In this document: positions 1 through 9,889 of the stretch, one piece after another
Position numbering within the stretch: position 1 is the stretch's first letter
How the letters are laid out: each line of letters opens with the position of its first letter
NCBI GenBank assembly: GCA_937916515.1
Contig: CALFSX010000064.1
Coordinates: forward strand, 62,001-126,000
Origin: an uncultured Planctomycetaceae bacterium
GTDB lineage: Bacteria > Planctomycetota > Planctomycetia > Planctomycetales > Planctomycetaceae
Length of the DNA: 64,000 bases
Reading direction: 5' to 3'
Notes under the pieces: generated by a model
Databases searched by the model: none
What the model was told of the DNA's origin: nothing
What the model saw: only the letters and a program-made list of their open reading frames with translations
Translations under genes and position numbers: made by a program

Positions 1-542
1 AAGAAGCTGAATCCAAAGGATTCGATCTTGCCGCATCAAGACGTGCCTACCTTCAATTCCGATCAGCGTTTGGTGGAGTAGTCAATGGTCGCAACGCCGC
101 TGAATTCGCCAGAACGCAAGTTCCCGCAATCAACCCCGATGCACTTTATGCAGCCGGACACAGTTCGGCAGGAACGGTCGCACTTCTGGTGGCAGCTCAC
201 GACATTCCCATCAAAGGCGTGATGTCCTTCGCAGGCGTTTCGGACGTCGCCAAAGAAAACTATTCCCTCACAGGCAACGATGCTTCGTTCAAACCGGGAA
301 TCCATTCATTTCGAGTGAAGTCGTCGCCCATCACCCATGCGGACCAGGTGAACATACCAGTATTCCTGTATCACGGACGACAGGATGACACGGTGAATTA
401 TGCTCAATCACAAACCTTCGAAGGTGAACTCAAGGGTGCCGGCAAGCAGGTAACTCTGGTTTCCGTGGACAGCGCCGATCACTACGACGCCATGATTGAA
501 GACGGCATCCCGCAAGCCATTGAATGGCTAAATTCGCTTTGA
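1..542 (+). CDS. Alpha/beta hydrolase (prolyl oligopeptidase / dienelactone hydrolase type), 3' part
   Basis: The reading frame is already open at the left edge (first full codon at base 3), so the N-terminus is missing. The visible part shows the nucleophile elbow GHSSAG (bases ~162-179), an Asp in HGRQDDTVN at about base 384, and a His in SADHYD near base 480. In that order and spacing they form the Ser-Asp-His triad of alpha/beta hydrolases, and the C-terminal half resembles S9 peptidase or dienelactone-hydrolase-like enzymes. Substrate cannot be read. The nearest gene downstream is on the opposite strand, so this gene ends its transcript here. Confidence 0.8.
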   Translation, partial: EAESKGFDLAASRRAYLQFRSAFGGVVNGRNAAEFARTQVPAINPDALYAAGHSSAGTVALLVAAHDIPIKGVMSFAGVSDVAKENYSLTGNDASFKPGIHSFRVKSSPITHADQVNIPVFLYHGRQDDTVNYAQSQTFEGELKGAGKQVTLVSVDSADHYDAMIEDGIPQAIEWLNSL

Positions 543-734
543 CACACCCGCAGGCTTGATATGGAAACTTCCCTGTCGTTGCATGTAGCCGGAAAGCTTG
601 CAAGCAAAATCAACCGAGGGCAAATCACCCGGGCGTGCAGTAAAGCCACGAGGCCGGTAGATAGCCCATTTTAATTCGGCAAGTTTCCACGCCCAATTCC
701 CCCTAATCGGCGTATCGGGACGATGTTCCCAAAT

Positions 735-2270
735 CTATTTCAGAGCGGCTTCGCCAAATTTCTGTTTCAGTCGTTCCATGCCATTTTCTGTAATCTGGGT
801 ACGAAAGACAGTGAGTCTCGTCAAAGGCAAGAGGCACAGGTCTTCGATGGATTGGTCGGTGATCGGTGTATCATCTAATTTAAGATGCCGTAGCGACTCC
901 ATTTTGGTAAGCTGGCTAATGCCTTTGTCGTTAATGCGCGTGCCGCTTAGGTCCAGAAATTCCAGCGAGGCAAACGTGGCGACTTCAGTCAGTCCTTGAT
1001 CAGTCACCATTGTGCCAGCCAGTGACAAGACACTCAGATTCCGGAACACCTGCAACTCGCGTAGACCATCGTCAGTGATGGCGGTGTCGTGCAAATATAG
1101 GCTGGTCAAGCCTTCCAGCTGTCGCAGATATTGCAGGCCAGAGTTCGTTATTGAATCACCACTCAATTCCAGAAAGTTTAGTTTTTCCAATCGCCCAATC
1201 GACTTCATGCTATGGTCGGTTACCTGGCAGTTCATTACGGTAAGATGAGTCAGATTGCTCAAGACGCCAAAATATTCCAGTCCGTCATCGGTAATATGGC
1301 TGGCCCCTGCAACATACGTAAAACGCGAATCGGCCCTGGCTTTTTTTGTTGGGCAGTTGCCGAAGAGGTCAATCGCCGTGAGTTGTGGATGGCTGCGAAG
1401 GCTTTTCAGCCCATCGTTGGTGACGCCACATTTATCGAAGCCAATGCGAGTGACGCTTTGAGCATGTTTTCGAGTTGCCGCCAGCAAGGCGTCGATCGCC
1501 AACGGCCCCGTAAACGACAGGATTTCCAGGTTTCGGACTGCCTTGAACGCAGGAAGGTGAACCCCGGGAGACAGTTCCACACCCAATTCAGGATTTGCTT
1601 CCTGAAGTGTGATTATCAAATCTATGGTGACAAGAGGGCAATCATTCAGAGCCAAAGAGCGAAGTCCCGACAGTTGTGTTAACGTCTCCGCAGTGACGAG
1701 TTTGCAGCTATGAAGTTTAAGAGAGCGAAGGCTTGGTAATTGAGCTAATAATGCAAGCCCTTCATCGGTGACCAACGTGTCAACTAACCACAATTCGCTG
1801 ATTTGCCCGAGACCAACAAGCTTTCCAAGGGCGGCGTCCGTCACTTTCGCTCCTCGAAGCCTTAGCTTAGACAGTCCGGGAAACGCATGCAGCTGGTCAA
1901 GATCCTCAACCGAATGCGGATCCCACATCACGCTTTCGACGTCGCCGGAGTCGGCATACCAAGCGGGCATCAATCCAGAACCACCAAGATATCTGGTTAC
2001 ACGTCGGACGACGCCTGAACTTGAATTGGAATTCATCCGTGAGCCTCGATGCGCCACCCCACCGCGCTGCCTCACTTCTTCAACTGCTTGCCGCTGCCGC
2101 AACTCTTTATGAACTTCTCGGCTGATCAATACGACGAACACAGCTCCCACGGATACACCTGAGAGTACGAATAGCAGTAGCAGAGTATGTCGTCGATAGC
2201 GAAGTAGACGCCCCATAATGGGAACACTGATACCAAAGTCATAAGCTGCTTTCCCGAATCGACGAAGCAT
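735..2270 (-). CDS. Membrane-anchored leucine-rich-repeat protein
   Basis: 511 aa. A basic N-terminus is followed by one hydrophobic segment at about residues 29-50, which predicts a single membrane anchor. From about residue 120 to the end the protein is made of leucine-rich repeats of the form 'L..L.L.gt.ItD.GL..L', repeated at least twelve times, the cysteine-poor bacterial type common in Planctomycetota. Such repeats mediate protein binding; no catalytic motif is visible. It stands alone: divergent from the kinase gene to the right, convergent with the hydrolase to the left. The partner is unknown. Confidence 0.8.
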   Translation of the reverse strand: MLRRFGKAAYDFGISVPIMGRLLRYRRHTLLLLFVLSGVSVGAVFVVLISREVHKELRQRQAVEEVRQRGGVAHRGSRMNSNSSSGVVRRVTRYLGGSGLMPAWYADSGDVESVMWDPHSVEDLDQLHAFPGLSKLRLRGAKVTDAALGKLVGLGQISELWLVDTLVTDEGLALLAQLPSLRSLKLHSCKLVTAETLTQLSGLRSLALNDCPLVTIDLIITLQEANPELGVELSPGVHLPAFKAVRNLEILSFTGPLAIDALLAATRKHAQSVTRIGFDKCGVTNDGLKSLRSHPQLTAIDLFGNCPTKKARADSRFTYVAGASHITDDGLEYFGVLSNLTHLTVMNCQVTDHSMKSIGRLEKLNFLELSGDSITNSGLQYLRQLEGLTSLYLHDTAITDDGLRELQVFRNLSVLSLAGTMVTDQGLTEVATFASLEFLDLSGTRINDKGISQLTKMESLRHLKLDDTPITDQSIEDLCLLPLTRLTVFRTQITENGMERLKQKFGEAALK

Positions 2271-2589
2271 GTAAAAAGCCTTCCCCTGGCAATATCAGAC
2301 CTTGAGGCAAATAGCTGAGCAAGTCGAAAAGTGAACAAATCAAGGCTATCCATCCAGAGTTGCCCGCTTAACGGAAGCGGAATTCTTAACGAATAGTGGC
2401 CGCTGAATTAAACATGATGCGGTTTACACAAGGGACGTTATCGAAAAACACGAGTCAGAGAAGCGAGGGAGTCACCCACACTGATGATCGTCCATGCCCA
2501 CCTCCGGCCATACACAGACAGCTGTGATTCTTGGCAACGACAAATGCCCGCGCGAAATTTGACGCTACAGTCTACTTGGTAAATCGCCA

Positions 2590-2797
2590 GACGTGGGCCA
2601 TCCACCCGAAAAACTGCAAACAGGATGTGCTGAAAGCCAGGAGCTTCTGGTGACTTGCAAAGATTAGCCAGGCGTTAGTCCGCAGGAAACCGTTTTTCAT
2701 GCCTACCGCCGTTTTCTGAGGGTGCCCCTGCCTGTCCGCCAATCCGACTTCACGCAAACCCCGCACAATGATAGGCCACCAGACCGTTGAATGGCCC
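2590..2797 (+). repeat. Dispersed repeat DR1, copy A
   Basis: About 208 bp. It shares its length and a series of conserved blocks with 6628-6835 and 11559-11769. The best block, CCGCAGGAAACCGTTTTTC, is identical in all three copies (here 2690-2708). A second block, TGCCTGTCCGCCAATCC, follows about 30-40 bp later. All copies have the same orientation and lie between genes. Confidence 0.8.
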
Positions 2798-2817
2798 AGT
2801 TTCAACCGCCCCAACCG

Positions 2818-2967
2818 CTATCGAATGAGTTTACTGCGATGTTCGTAGTCGGTCCCCGTCAGCGGATCCTGCCCGCAAAGAAACGCTCGTCACACACAGG
2901 GGTCCACGCAATGCACGATTTGGACCTCACCATCCGCCAACACATGCCGCCGATTCGCTCGAGGCAT
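2818..2967 (-). pseudogene. Remnant of a Y1/HUH (IS200-like) transposase
   Basis: On the minus strand, ATG at 2967 opens a frame starting MPRANRRHV and continuing with VHCVDPCV. It is stopped by TGA at 2892-2890, then resumes in the same frame as RAFLCGQDPLTGTDYEHRS before a second stop at 2820-2818. This matches the N-terminal signature 'HCV.RCVRRAFLCG.D..TG..YEHRR' that I know from Y1-type transposase proteins. The first stop is one base from the expected Arg codon (CGA to TGA). Everything after the first ~50 residues, including the HUH motif and catalytic Tyr, is missing. DR1 copy A begins about 20 bp away. Confidence 0.7.
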
Positions 2968-3058
2968 TTTCAAGTTCTCCCACACTGTCATTCAACAATA
3001 CCTGACATCAACTTGACAAGCCACAAAGGATCGCACAGAAACTCCCATAAGGCTACTA

Positions 3059-3253
3059 ACCAAAAGGCTGGCCCCTATTCTTGTCGCGCAATTGCCGAGC
3101 CGCTTCGGCCAGAATCCAAAGGCGTTGATCGAGTTCAGCGATCGGATGCAGGCCCGCATCGCTGACGACATTTTCCCCGTCGAACATGATGGTGACCTGC
3201 TGTCTGCCAACTTCACAAAGTTCCAGCTGTGAATTACACCGTGTTTCTGAAAT
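3059..3253 (-). pseudogene. N-terminal remnant of an IS1380-type transposase
   Basis: A minus-strand frame encodes QVTIMFDGENVVSDAGL followed by AELDQRLWILAEAARQLRD. This resembles the start of IS1380-family DDE transposases ('..vdFdGg.vsSDaGlllLrelDrrLgl'). The frame ends about 60 residues in, without any DDE catalytic region, and no start codon with a ribosome binding site is evident. It lies next to the HUH transposase remnant, so the region is a graveyard of mobile elements. Confidence 0.55.
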
Positions 3254-3534
3254 CAATCGCCTCCCGAGCGTGTGAAGTAGCTGTTTTCCAAACTTAATTA
3301 GGCACGCGGAGGCTTTTCCGTTGAGAGACGGTGTGCAAAAGAGTTTAGATTTCCTGTCAGCACAGTAGAACACGGATCATATTGATCTGCCATGATTTTG
3401 GACTGTTTATGTTGGAGGCTAGTCGGTTCTAAACGATAATGGCGCTCTGGTTACGGGGGATCGGCAGAGCAGCCTTGAAGTATTTGGGGCTCGTTCTGGC
3501 TTTCCGTTCAGCAGATTCAGGAGACGCACGGGCC

Positions 3535-6516
3535 ATGCCAACTGATTCGCCGAACGAGCCTGAAGAAACGTTCATTGCGCCGTCTGCTGACGACAGCAAG
3601 TTCGAGCCTACAGGAAATCTGAGTGCCGATAACCAAACGGATGATGGTCGTCTGGCCGGTGGTAATCCGGAAAGCACTTTCATTCCGCTGGCAAGTTCGC
3701 AGTCGGGGCTTGTCATTGCTAATCGCTATGTGTTGAAAGAACGCCTGGGCGAAGGTGGCATGGGCGAAGTCTGGGTGGCCGCTCAAACAGAACCCGTCAA
3801 ACGGCACGTTGCCATCAAGCTGATTAAAGCCGGGATGGATTCCAGAGCCGTGCTGATGCGTTTCGAACAGGAACGTCAGGCTTTGGCGGTGATGAATCAT
3901 CCCAATATTGCTCGAGTCTATGATGCCGGTTTCACGCCGACAGGTCATCCGTTTTTCGCCATGGAACTGGTGGACGGTCAGACTCTGACAAAATATTGCG
4001 ATAGCAATCGGCTGTCACCGCGAGCTCGGCTGGAACTCTTCGTCCTGATTTGTCAGGCCATTCAGCACGCTCATCAAAAAGGAATTGTGCATCGCGACCT
4101 AAAGCCCGCCAATATTTTGGTGACGGTGGTGGATGGCAAACCTGTTCCGAAAGTTATCGACTTTGGCGTTGCGAAAGCAACAGGTGGCAAGCTGACCGAG
4201 GAGACCCTCTCCACTGGTCTCGGAGCGGTTGTCGGTACGCTGGAATACATGTCGCCCGAACAAGCTGGGACAACCGGGGCAGACGTTGACACGCGTGCGG
4301 ACATTTATTCGCTGGGGGTGGTGCTGTATGAACTGTTGACCGGCCTGCGTCCGTTTGATGGCGAACGTCTGCGTAAGGCCGCGTTGTCGGAAATGATTCG
4401 CATTATTCGCGAAGACGATCCTTCGCGGCCGAGCACTCGGCTTTCCACTGATGCAGCTTTACCATCCGTGGCCGCGCTGCGTCAGACTGAGCCTCGCCGA
4501 TTAATGGCTCAGCTGCGCGGAGAACTGGATTGGGTGGTGATGAAGTGTCTGGAGAAAAGCCGTGATCGTCGCTACGAAACGGCGACCGGGCTGGCCCGCG
4601 ATATCATGCGCTACCTGTCTGACGAACCTGTTGAAGCTCGGCCACCGTCTGCCGCCTATCGCATGCACAAGCTGTACACTCGCAATAAAGGGCGAGTGAT
4701 TGGAGCCGGGTTGTTACTGGTGACTTTGATCGCCGGAATCATCGGCACAACGCTGGGCTGGTTCGAAGCGCAGCGGCAAACGGCGACTGCCAGGATAAAA
4801 ACTGAAGAAGCCGAAATCGCACTTGCCGGGGAAGCCGAACAGCGTCAGGTGGCCGAACAGGCCAATCAGCTGGCGATTGATGCGTTGCAATCCTTCACAT
4901 CAAATTTCATGACCAAACTGTTGGGCGGTCGCACCGAGCTATCGGCAACAGAAGTCTCCATTCTGAATGATGCATTGAGCCAGTGGGAAGTGTTTGCTCA
5001 GTCACGCGGTACGTCTCCACAAGCCCGCCGCATCCGCGCGACCGGCGCCTCAAACGTTTCGACCATTCAGTTCAAACTGGGGATGATCAAAGAAGCCGAA
5101 GCCAACGACTGCAAGGCACTTAGTTTGTGGGAATCGCTGGTTGCGGAATCTTCTGGCAATCAGGCAGATCAACTGAACCTGGCCATCAGTCATCAGGAAC
5201 TGGGCGGAACTCTTCGAGGCATCGGACAGCGTCAGGAGGCAGGTGAGCATTTTCGCGCGGGCCTGCAGATTCTGGAATCGCTGCTGCTGAAAGATCCTTG
5301 CGACTCGCAATTGCGCAGACATGCGGGTGATGCCAATTTAAGCGTCGCCAATGCCGCGCGGGATGCCGGAGACTGGCCAGCTGCTCAATCGCACTATCTG
5401 CAGGCGTTGGCACTATTCGAACAGCTGGCGGATGAACTTCCCGCGAACCTTGATCATCAGCATTCCATGGCTGCGTGTCATTGGGGACTTGCGCTCAGGG
5501 GCAAACGGCTGGCGCAGGTCGATGAGGCGACCGGGCATTATCAAAAAGCGATTTCAATCTATCAGCAGCTTGTTGCACGGGACAGCGCGTCCGTCGACTA
5601 CCGAGAAGGGTTGGGTGGTCTTCATCGCGAATTCGGCGTGATGATTTCTGACGAAGGAAAAGACGCCGCCGGAGCCGAGCAATTACTACTGGCGATTCCT
5701 CTGTTGCAAGCCGTGGCTGACGAACTTCCGTCGGTTCCGCGGCATCGATACGACTACGCCAAAGCCATGCGTGACTACGCACAGATTCTGCGTTATCTGA
5801 AACAGCTTGAGCAGTCTCAGCAGTATTTTGATCAGGCGCTGCAAATTCAGAAAGTGCTGGTGGCAGACAACCCAACCAATGTTTCTTACAGCAACGATAT
5901 GGCCATTTCGTTGCGCATGATCGGCGATTTGTTGACCGATCAGCAGAAGCTCGAAGAAGCCCTGGCTGCTTACGGTCAGGCCATTCAGATTCTGACGACT
6001 GCCTTTGTTCAGGATCGAACGTATGTGTCCGTTCGCCGCAGTCTGGCGAATTGCCATTTGTATCGAGCGGAAACACTGGATGCCCTGGAACGTCGCGACG
6101 AAGCTTTACTGGACTGGGATAAAGCGCTGGAGTACTGCGACGCCCAAAAACGAAACAACATACGATTCGCAAGGATTGATTCCCGCATTCGCGCCGGAGC
6201 CGTGGTGGAATCCATCGACGAACTGCAGCAGCTGGCACGAATCGAAGTCTCGCACGCGTCGCATTATTTCGGCTTTGCCAGGTTATTCGCTATCGCCGCA
6301 AAAAGTTTGCCGGATCGCAATGAAGAACTCAGCCTGCGTTCCGTTGAGCTCTTACAAAAGGCCAGGGGACTGGGTTTCGATGACTTCGATCGACTGAGCG
6401 ATGATCGTGACCTGCAATACCTGGCCGAACGCGAAGATTTCAGGTCGCTGCTGGAATCGATTTCAGCAGCACCGAACGCGGACGGAAAATTACTGGACGC
6501 CAAACGGAGCGACTGA
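3535..6516 (+). CDS. Ser/Thr protein kinase with transmembrane segment and TPR domain
   Basis: 993 aa from ATG 3535, preferred because CAGGAGA lies about 10 bases upstream; the frame is open further up to 3439. Kinase signatures in order: glycine loop GEGGMGEVW (~residues 72-80), VAIKLI with the ATP Lys, HRDLKPAN catalytic loop (~186-193), DFG (~209-211) and GTLEYMSPEQ activation segment. A hydrophobic stretch at ~388-410 predicts a membrane anchor. The C-terminal ~550 residues are alpha-helical TPR-like repeats (A..hY..Al.i...L) and probably lie outside the cytoplasm. This is the PknB-like architecture frequent in Planctomycetota. Substrate and ligand are unknown. It has no sigma factor next to it. 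Confidence 0.9.
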   Translation: MPTDSPNEPEETFIAPSADDSKFEPTGNLSADNQTDDGRLAGGNPESTFIPLASSQSGLVIANRYVLKERLGEGGMGEVWVAAQTEPVKRHVAIKLIKAGMDSRAVLMRFEQERQALAVMNHPNIARVYDAGFTPTGHPFFAMELVDGQTLTKYCDSNRLSPRARLELFVLICQAIQHAHQKGIVHRDLKPANILVTVVDGKPVPKVIDFGVAKATGGKLTEETLSTGLGAVVGTLEYMSPEQAGTTGADVDTRADIYSLGVVLYELLTGLRPFDGERLRKAALSEMIRIIREDDPSRPSTRLSTDAALPSVAALRQTEPRRLMAQLRGELDWVVMKCLEKSRDRRYETATGLARDIMRYLSDEPVEARPPSAAYRMHKLYTRNKGRVIGAGLLLVTLIAGIIGTTLGWFEAQRQTATARIKTEEAEIALAGEAEQRQVAEQANQLAIDALQSFTSNFMTKLLGGRTELSATEVSILNDALSQWEVFAQSRGTSPQARRIRATGASNVSTIQFKLGMIKEAEANDCKALSLWESLVAESSGNQADQLNLAISHQELGGTLRGIGQRQEAGEHFRAGLQILESLLLKDPCDSQLRRHAGDANLSVANAARDAGDWPAAQSHYLQALALFEQLADELPANLDHQHSMAACHWGLALRGKRLAQVDEATGHYQKAISIYQQLVARDSASVDYREGLGGLHREFGVMISDEGKDAAGAEQLLLAIPLLQAVADELPSVPRHRYDYAKAMRDYAQILRYLKQLEQSQQYFDQALQIQKVLVADNPTNVSYSNDMAISLRMIGDLLTDQQKLEEALAAYGQAIQILTTAFVQDRTYVSVRRSLANCHLYRAETLDALERRDEALLDWDKALEYCDAQKRNNIRFARIDSRIRAGAVVESIDELQQLARIEVSHASHYFGFARLFAIAAKSLPDRNEELSLRSVELLQKARGLGFDDFDRLSDDRDLQYLAEREDFRSLLESISAAPNADGKLLDAKRSD

Positions 6517-7061
6517 ACTAAACATTAACGCAACTGGCAACACGACGAATGCTGTTAGACGTTCGAACTGAGATGTTGATTGTGGGAAACTCGCGTTGTT
6601 GACCACAATGTTTCCAGTGGGCTACAAGACGTGGTGCCATCCACCCTAAAAACAGCAAATAGGATCTATTCGAAGCGAGGGGCTCCTGGTGACATGCAAA
6701 ACTCAGCCAGGCGATATTCCGCAGGAAACCGTTTTTCGTGCCTGCCGCTGGTTCGTGGGAGTGCCCTGCCTGTCCGCCAATCCTACTTCACGCAAACTTG
6801 CACAGCGATAGGCCAAACGTCCGGTGGCTAGCCCCTGTTTTCAGCCCAGTTTGCAAGTCGGCAGGCCGGCAGTGAGCTTAAGCGGAACTCCATTTCCGCC
6901 CGGCGGTTAGTTCAAGGAATTGGCTTCAACAGGATTCCGTTTCAACGTGGCTTCCCCTTTGCTTTTTTCTCACGCTTCAGCTTTCCCAGTTGTCGGTCGC
7001 TTTATCTGCAGTTAAACCGTATTCTACAACCGGAGCAGACGAATCGATTTTTGGGTCCCTC
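6517..7061. other. Intergenic region containing DR1 copy B
   Basis: 545 bp between two genes on the same strand. DR1 copy B fills its middle. The rest shows no gene. The reading frame of the next gene stays open up to a TTG at 6990, but no ribosome binding site supports starting there. Confidence 0.6.
6628..6835 (+). repeat. Dispersed repeat DR1, copy B
   Basis: 208 bp, with the invariant block CCGCAGGAAACCGTTTTTC at 6719-6737 and TGCCTGTCCGCCAATCC downstream. It is more diverged than copies A and C in its central third. It carries stops in the frame that is open on the minus strand in copies A and C. Confidence 0.8.
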
Positions 7062-9884
7062 ATGGTCTTACTGAACTCAAATCAAGCTCGGCGCAATGTT
7101 GTCGTACTTTCTGGGCTGATTGCATTGGCCGTTATGTTTAGCGGTCCTTCTGCTTTCGCGTTAGACCAGCCAGTGTCAGAGGTCGTGTCGGCGGCTGACC
7201 TGGAGTTTTTTGAGAAGCATGTGCGTCCGTTGCTGGTGTCGAAATGCTATGAATGCCATTCGGCGTCAGACGTTAATGGTGGTCTGCGACTGGATAGCCT
7301 TCACGGCTTGCGGCGCGGCGGTGATTCCGGAGCAGTGATTGTTGCGAAGCAGCCAGATCACAGTCGACTGATTGAAGCCGTTCGCTATCAGAACCGTGAT
7401 ATGCAAATGCCGCCGGATGGCAGACTTGCCGATGCTCAAATCGCTGTCCTTGAAAAATGGGTGGCGATGGGAGCACCACATCCGGTTGATTCGACGCGGT
7501 CATCTAACGGTCGGGCTCCGACGGGTATGAGCGTCGAAGAAGGCAGGCAGTTCTGGAGTTTTCGACCAGTCGCGGACCCCGACGTGCCGTCCGTGTCACA
7601 AGCGGACTGGGTTGCGAACCCCATTGACGCGTTTGTCCTGAATCGTCTGGAGGAAGCGGGCCTTCGCCCAGCGTCTCGGGCTGACCGCCGCACTTTGATT
7701 CGCCGAGTCACTCTGGACCTGATCGGATTGCCGCTGACCATTAATGAAGTCGAAGCGTTTGTTGCCGACACGTCGGACGATGCGTTTGCTCAACTTGTTG
7801 ATCGACTGCTCGCATCGCCTCAGTATGGAGTTCGCTGGGGGCGGCATTGGTTGGATGTGGCAAGGTATGCAGATTCCAACGGCCTGGACGAAAACCTGGC
7901 ATTTGGCAATGCGTGGCGTTATCGCGATTACGTGATGCAGTCGTTCAACGACGACAAGCAGTTCAATCTTTTCGTCACCGAACAACTCGCCGGTGACCTG
8001 CTGCCGGACTCAACCCTCGAAGCCCGGACGGCAACAGGTTTTCTGGTGCTGGGAGCGAAGGTGCTGGCGGAACCCGACATGGAAAAGCTGGTGATGGATA
8101 CCGTCGACGAACAGTTGGACACGGTCGGCAAAGCGTTTATGGGAATGACGATTGGTTGCAGTCGCTGCCACGATCACAAATTCGATCCTCTGACGCAATC
8201 CGACTATTACGCTTTGGCGGCGATCTTCAAAAGCACAAAAACGTTTTCCGGTGGCAACACAGGGGCCATCAAGTATTGGAATGAACATTCCTTTGCGACA
8301 GAAGCCGAAAAAGAACAACTGAAAAATATAGACGCCGAAATCGCCGCGAAGAACAAAGCGGCGACGGCATTCGCCAATACAGCCAGAACAAACATCAGGA
8401 CGGAAGCCGAATCAAAGGCGGCCGAATATCTGTACGCGGCGACTCGATTTAACGCAGCGGCCACGTTGCGAGACATCGAAGCTATCGCCAATGAATTTAA
8501 TCTGCATGCTCGCATTCTGCACCACTGCCGCAAACATCTGGAATTCAATCACAATGGTTTCTTCCACGCATGGCATCGGCTTCACGAAGCCGGTGAGAAC
8601 GGGCAACTGCGGACGTACTACACCGCACTGATCAGCGCTGCGATGTCTGCGGACAAGTCCTCAGCAAAAGCCGCAACGTTTACATCCCAGGACATTGAAG
8701 CGGCTCGTGCGGCCGTGAAGGACGCGTCCGGTTTTTTGGCCGTTCCCCCCAAAGCCGACTACGCATTTGATACTGAAACACTTCTGGAATATTTCCGCCT
8801 TCAGGAAGAAGCCAGACTGGTGGAAAGCCGAGCGATGGACGAACCATCTGTGATGACCGTCGGTGAGGAAAAGATACTGACCAGTCTACCGATTCATATT
8901 CGCGGCAGTCACACCAATCTGGGCGAACCTGTGGCTCGCAATTTTCCTGCCGTTATGCGATCGGAATCCGGCACGTCGCTTCCGGAAGACCAAAGCGGCC
9001 GCCTGCAACTGGCGCAGTGGTTGACCAGCGAACAACATCCACTGACGGCTCGAGTATTCGTTAATCGAGTCTGGACGTGGCACTTTGGTAAAGGACTTGT
9101 TGGCACAACAGAAAACTTTGGCCGACTTGGAGACCGTCCCAGTCATCCGCAGTTGCTGGATTGGCTGGCTCGCGAATTTATGCGATCCGGGTGGTCGGTG
9201 AAACATTTGCACCGCCTGATTCTAAATTCCAGCACATGGCAAATGGCATCCACTACCTCCGAAGCCACTGCAGCCGAAGCCGAAGCCGTGGATCCGGAAA
9301 ACCGTTTGCTTTGGAAGTTTCGATTGCAGCGGCTTTCTGCCGAACAAATTCGCGATTCGTTGCTGCAGGTATCTGGTCGGCTGGACACATCGATCGGCGG
9401 GAAGTCTGTGCCGTTGCGTAACAAGCAGTTTGTGTTCAACCACACGTCCGAAGACCACACCAAATACGACAGCCTGCGGCGAGCCGCCTTTTTGCCGGTG
9501 ATTCGCAACAACCTGTACACCTTTTTCGAGCAGTTCGACTTTCCAGATCCAACCATGCCGACGGGGCATCGAAACACCACAACGGTTGCTCCTCAAACAC
9601 TGTTGATGATGAATTCTGAACTGGTCATGGACTCAGCGGATGCCTTTGCCAGAAAGCTGATCGACCAGTCATCGGATAATACTCAGCGCATCACCTTCGC
9701 TTATCAGGCCGCTTTCGGACGACATCCGACAGACATCGAAACCCAACAGGCGATGGCGTTTGTTGCGTTATTGAAGGCTGAGTCGTTTACGGCGGCTGGT
9801 CTTGATGCGAATGACGAACACCGGGCCTGGGCGACGTTTTGTCATAGCCTGTTTGCCAGCAACGAATTCATTTACGTGAAGTGA
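7062..9884 (+). CDS. PSD1 domain-containing planctomycete cytochrome C protein (DUF1549/DUF1553)
   Basis: 940 aa from ATG 7062 (an in-frame TTG at 6990 would add 24 residues). A hydrophobic segment near the N-terminus (NVVVLSGLIALAVMF) acts as signal or anchor. It is followed by a cytochrome-type CYECH motif (C62, C65, H66) in the 'planctomycete cytochrome C' domain, then DUF1549 with GCSRCHDHKFDP, and a C-terminal DUF1553 region (HPLTARVFVNRVWTWHFG). The family is secreted, and in Planctomycetota it usually travels with a DUF1501 gene, as here with stop and start overlapping. It is thought to bind heme; its electron partners and substrate are not established. Confidence 0.92.
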   Translation: MVLLNSNQARRNVVVLSGLIALAVMFSGPSAFALDQPVSEVVSAADLEFFEKHVRPLLVSKCYECHSASDVNGGLRLDSLHGLRRGGDSGAVIVAKQPDHSRLIEAVRYQNRDMQMPPDGRLADAQIAVLEKWVAMGAPHPVDSTRSSNGRAPTGMSVEEGRQFWSFRPVADPDVPSVSQADWVANPIDAFVLNRLEEAGLRPASRADRRTLIRRVTLDLIGLPLTINEVEAFVADTSDDAFAQLVDRLLASPQYGVRWGRHWLDVARYADSNGLDENLAFGNAWRYRDYVMQSFNDDKQFNLFVTEQLAGDLLPDSTLEARTATGFLVLGAKVLAEPDMEKLVMDTVDEQLDTVGKAFMGMTIGCSRCHDHKFDPLTQSDYYALAAIFKSTKTFSGGNTGAIKYWNEHSFATEAEKEQLKNIDAEIAAKNKAATAFANTARTNIRTEAESKAAEYLYAATRFNAAATLRDIEAIANEFNLHARILHHCRKHLEFNHNGFFHAWHRLHEAGENGQLRTYYTALISAAMSADKSSAKAATFTSQDIEAARAAVKDASGFLAVPPKADYAFDTETLLEYFRLQEEARLVESRAMDEPSVMTVGEEKILTSLPIHIRGSHTNLGEPVARNFPAVMRSESGTSLPEDQSGRLQLAQWLTSEQHPLTARVFVNRVWTWHFGKGLVGTTENFGRLGDRPSHPQLLDWLAREFMRSGWSVKHLHRLILNSSTWQMASTTSEATAAEAEAVDPENRLLWKFRLQRLSAEQIRDSLLQVSGRLDTSIGGKSVPLRNKQFVFNHTSEDHTKYDSLRRAAFLPVIRNNLYTFFEQFDFPDPTMPTGHRNTTTVAPQTLLMMNSELVMDSADAFARKLIDQSSDNTQRITFAYQAAFGRHPTDIETQQAMAFVALLKAESFTAAGLDANDEHRAWATFCHSLFASNEFIYVK

Positions 9885-9889
9885 TTCCG

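Larger units (their letters stand above)
2271..3534. other. Long intergenic region with repeat and transposase debris
   Basis: About 1.26 kb without an intact gene. It holds DR1 copy A (2590-2797), a truncated HUH transposase remnant (2818-2967) and a truncated IS1380-type remnant (3059-3253). Upstream sequences of both divergent neighbours must also lie here. No convincing promoter was identified by eye. Confidence 0.7.

Noticed and set aside
5495-6238. A 247-residue minus-strand frame in the TPR kinase gene
   Set aside because: Shadow of the kinase coding sequence; the translation is Arg/Pro/Ser-rich without motifs.
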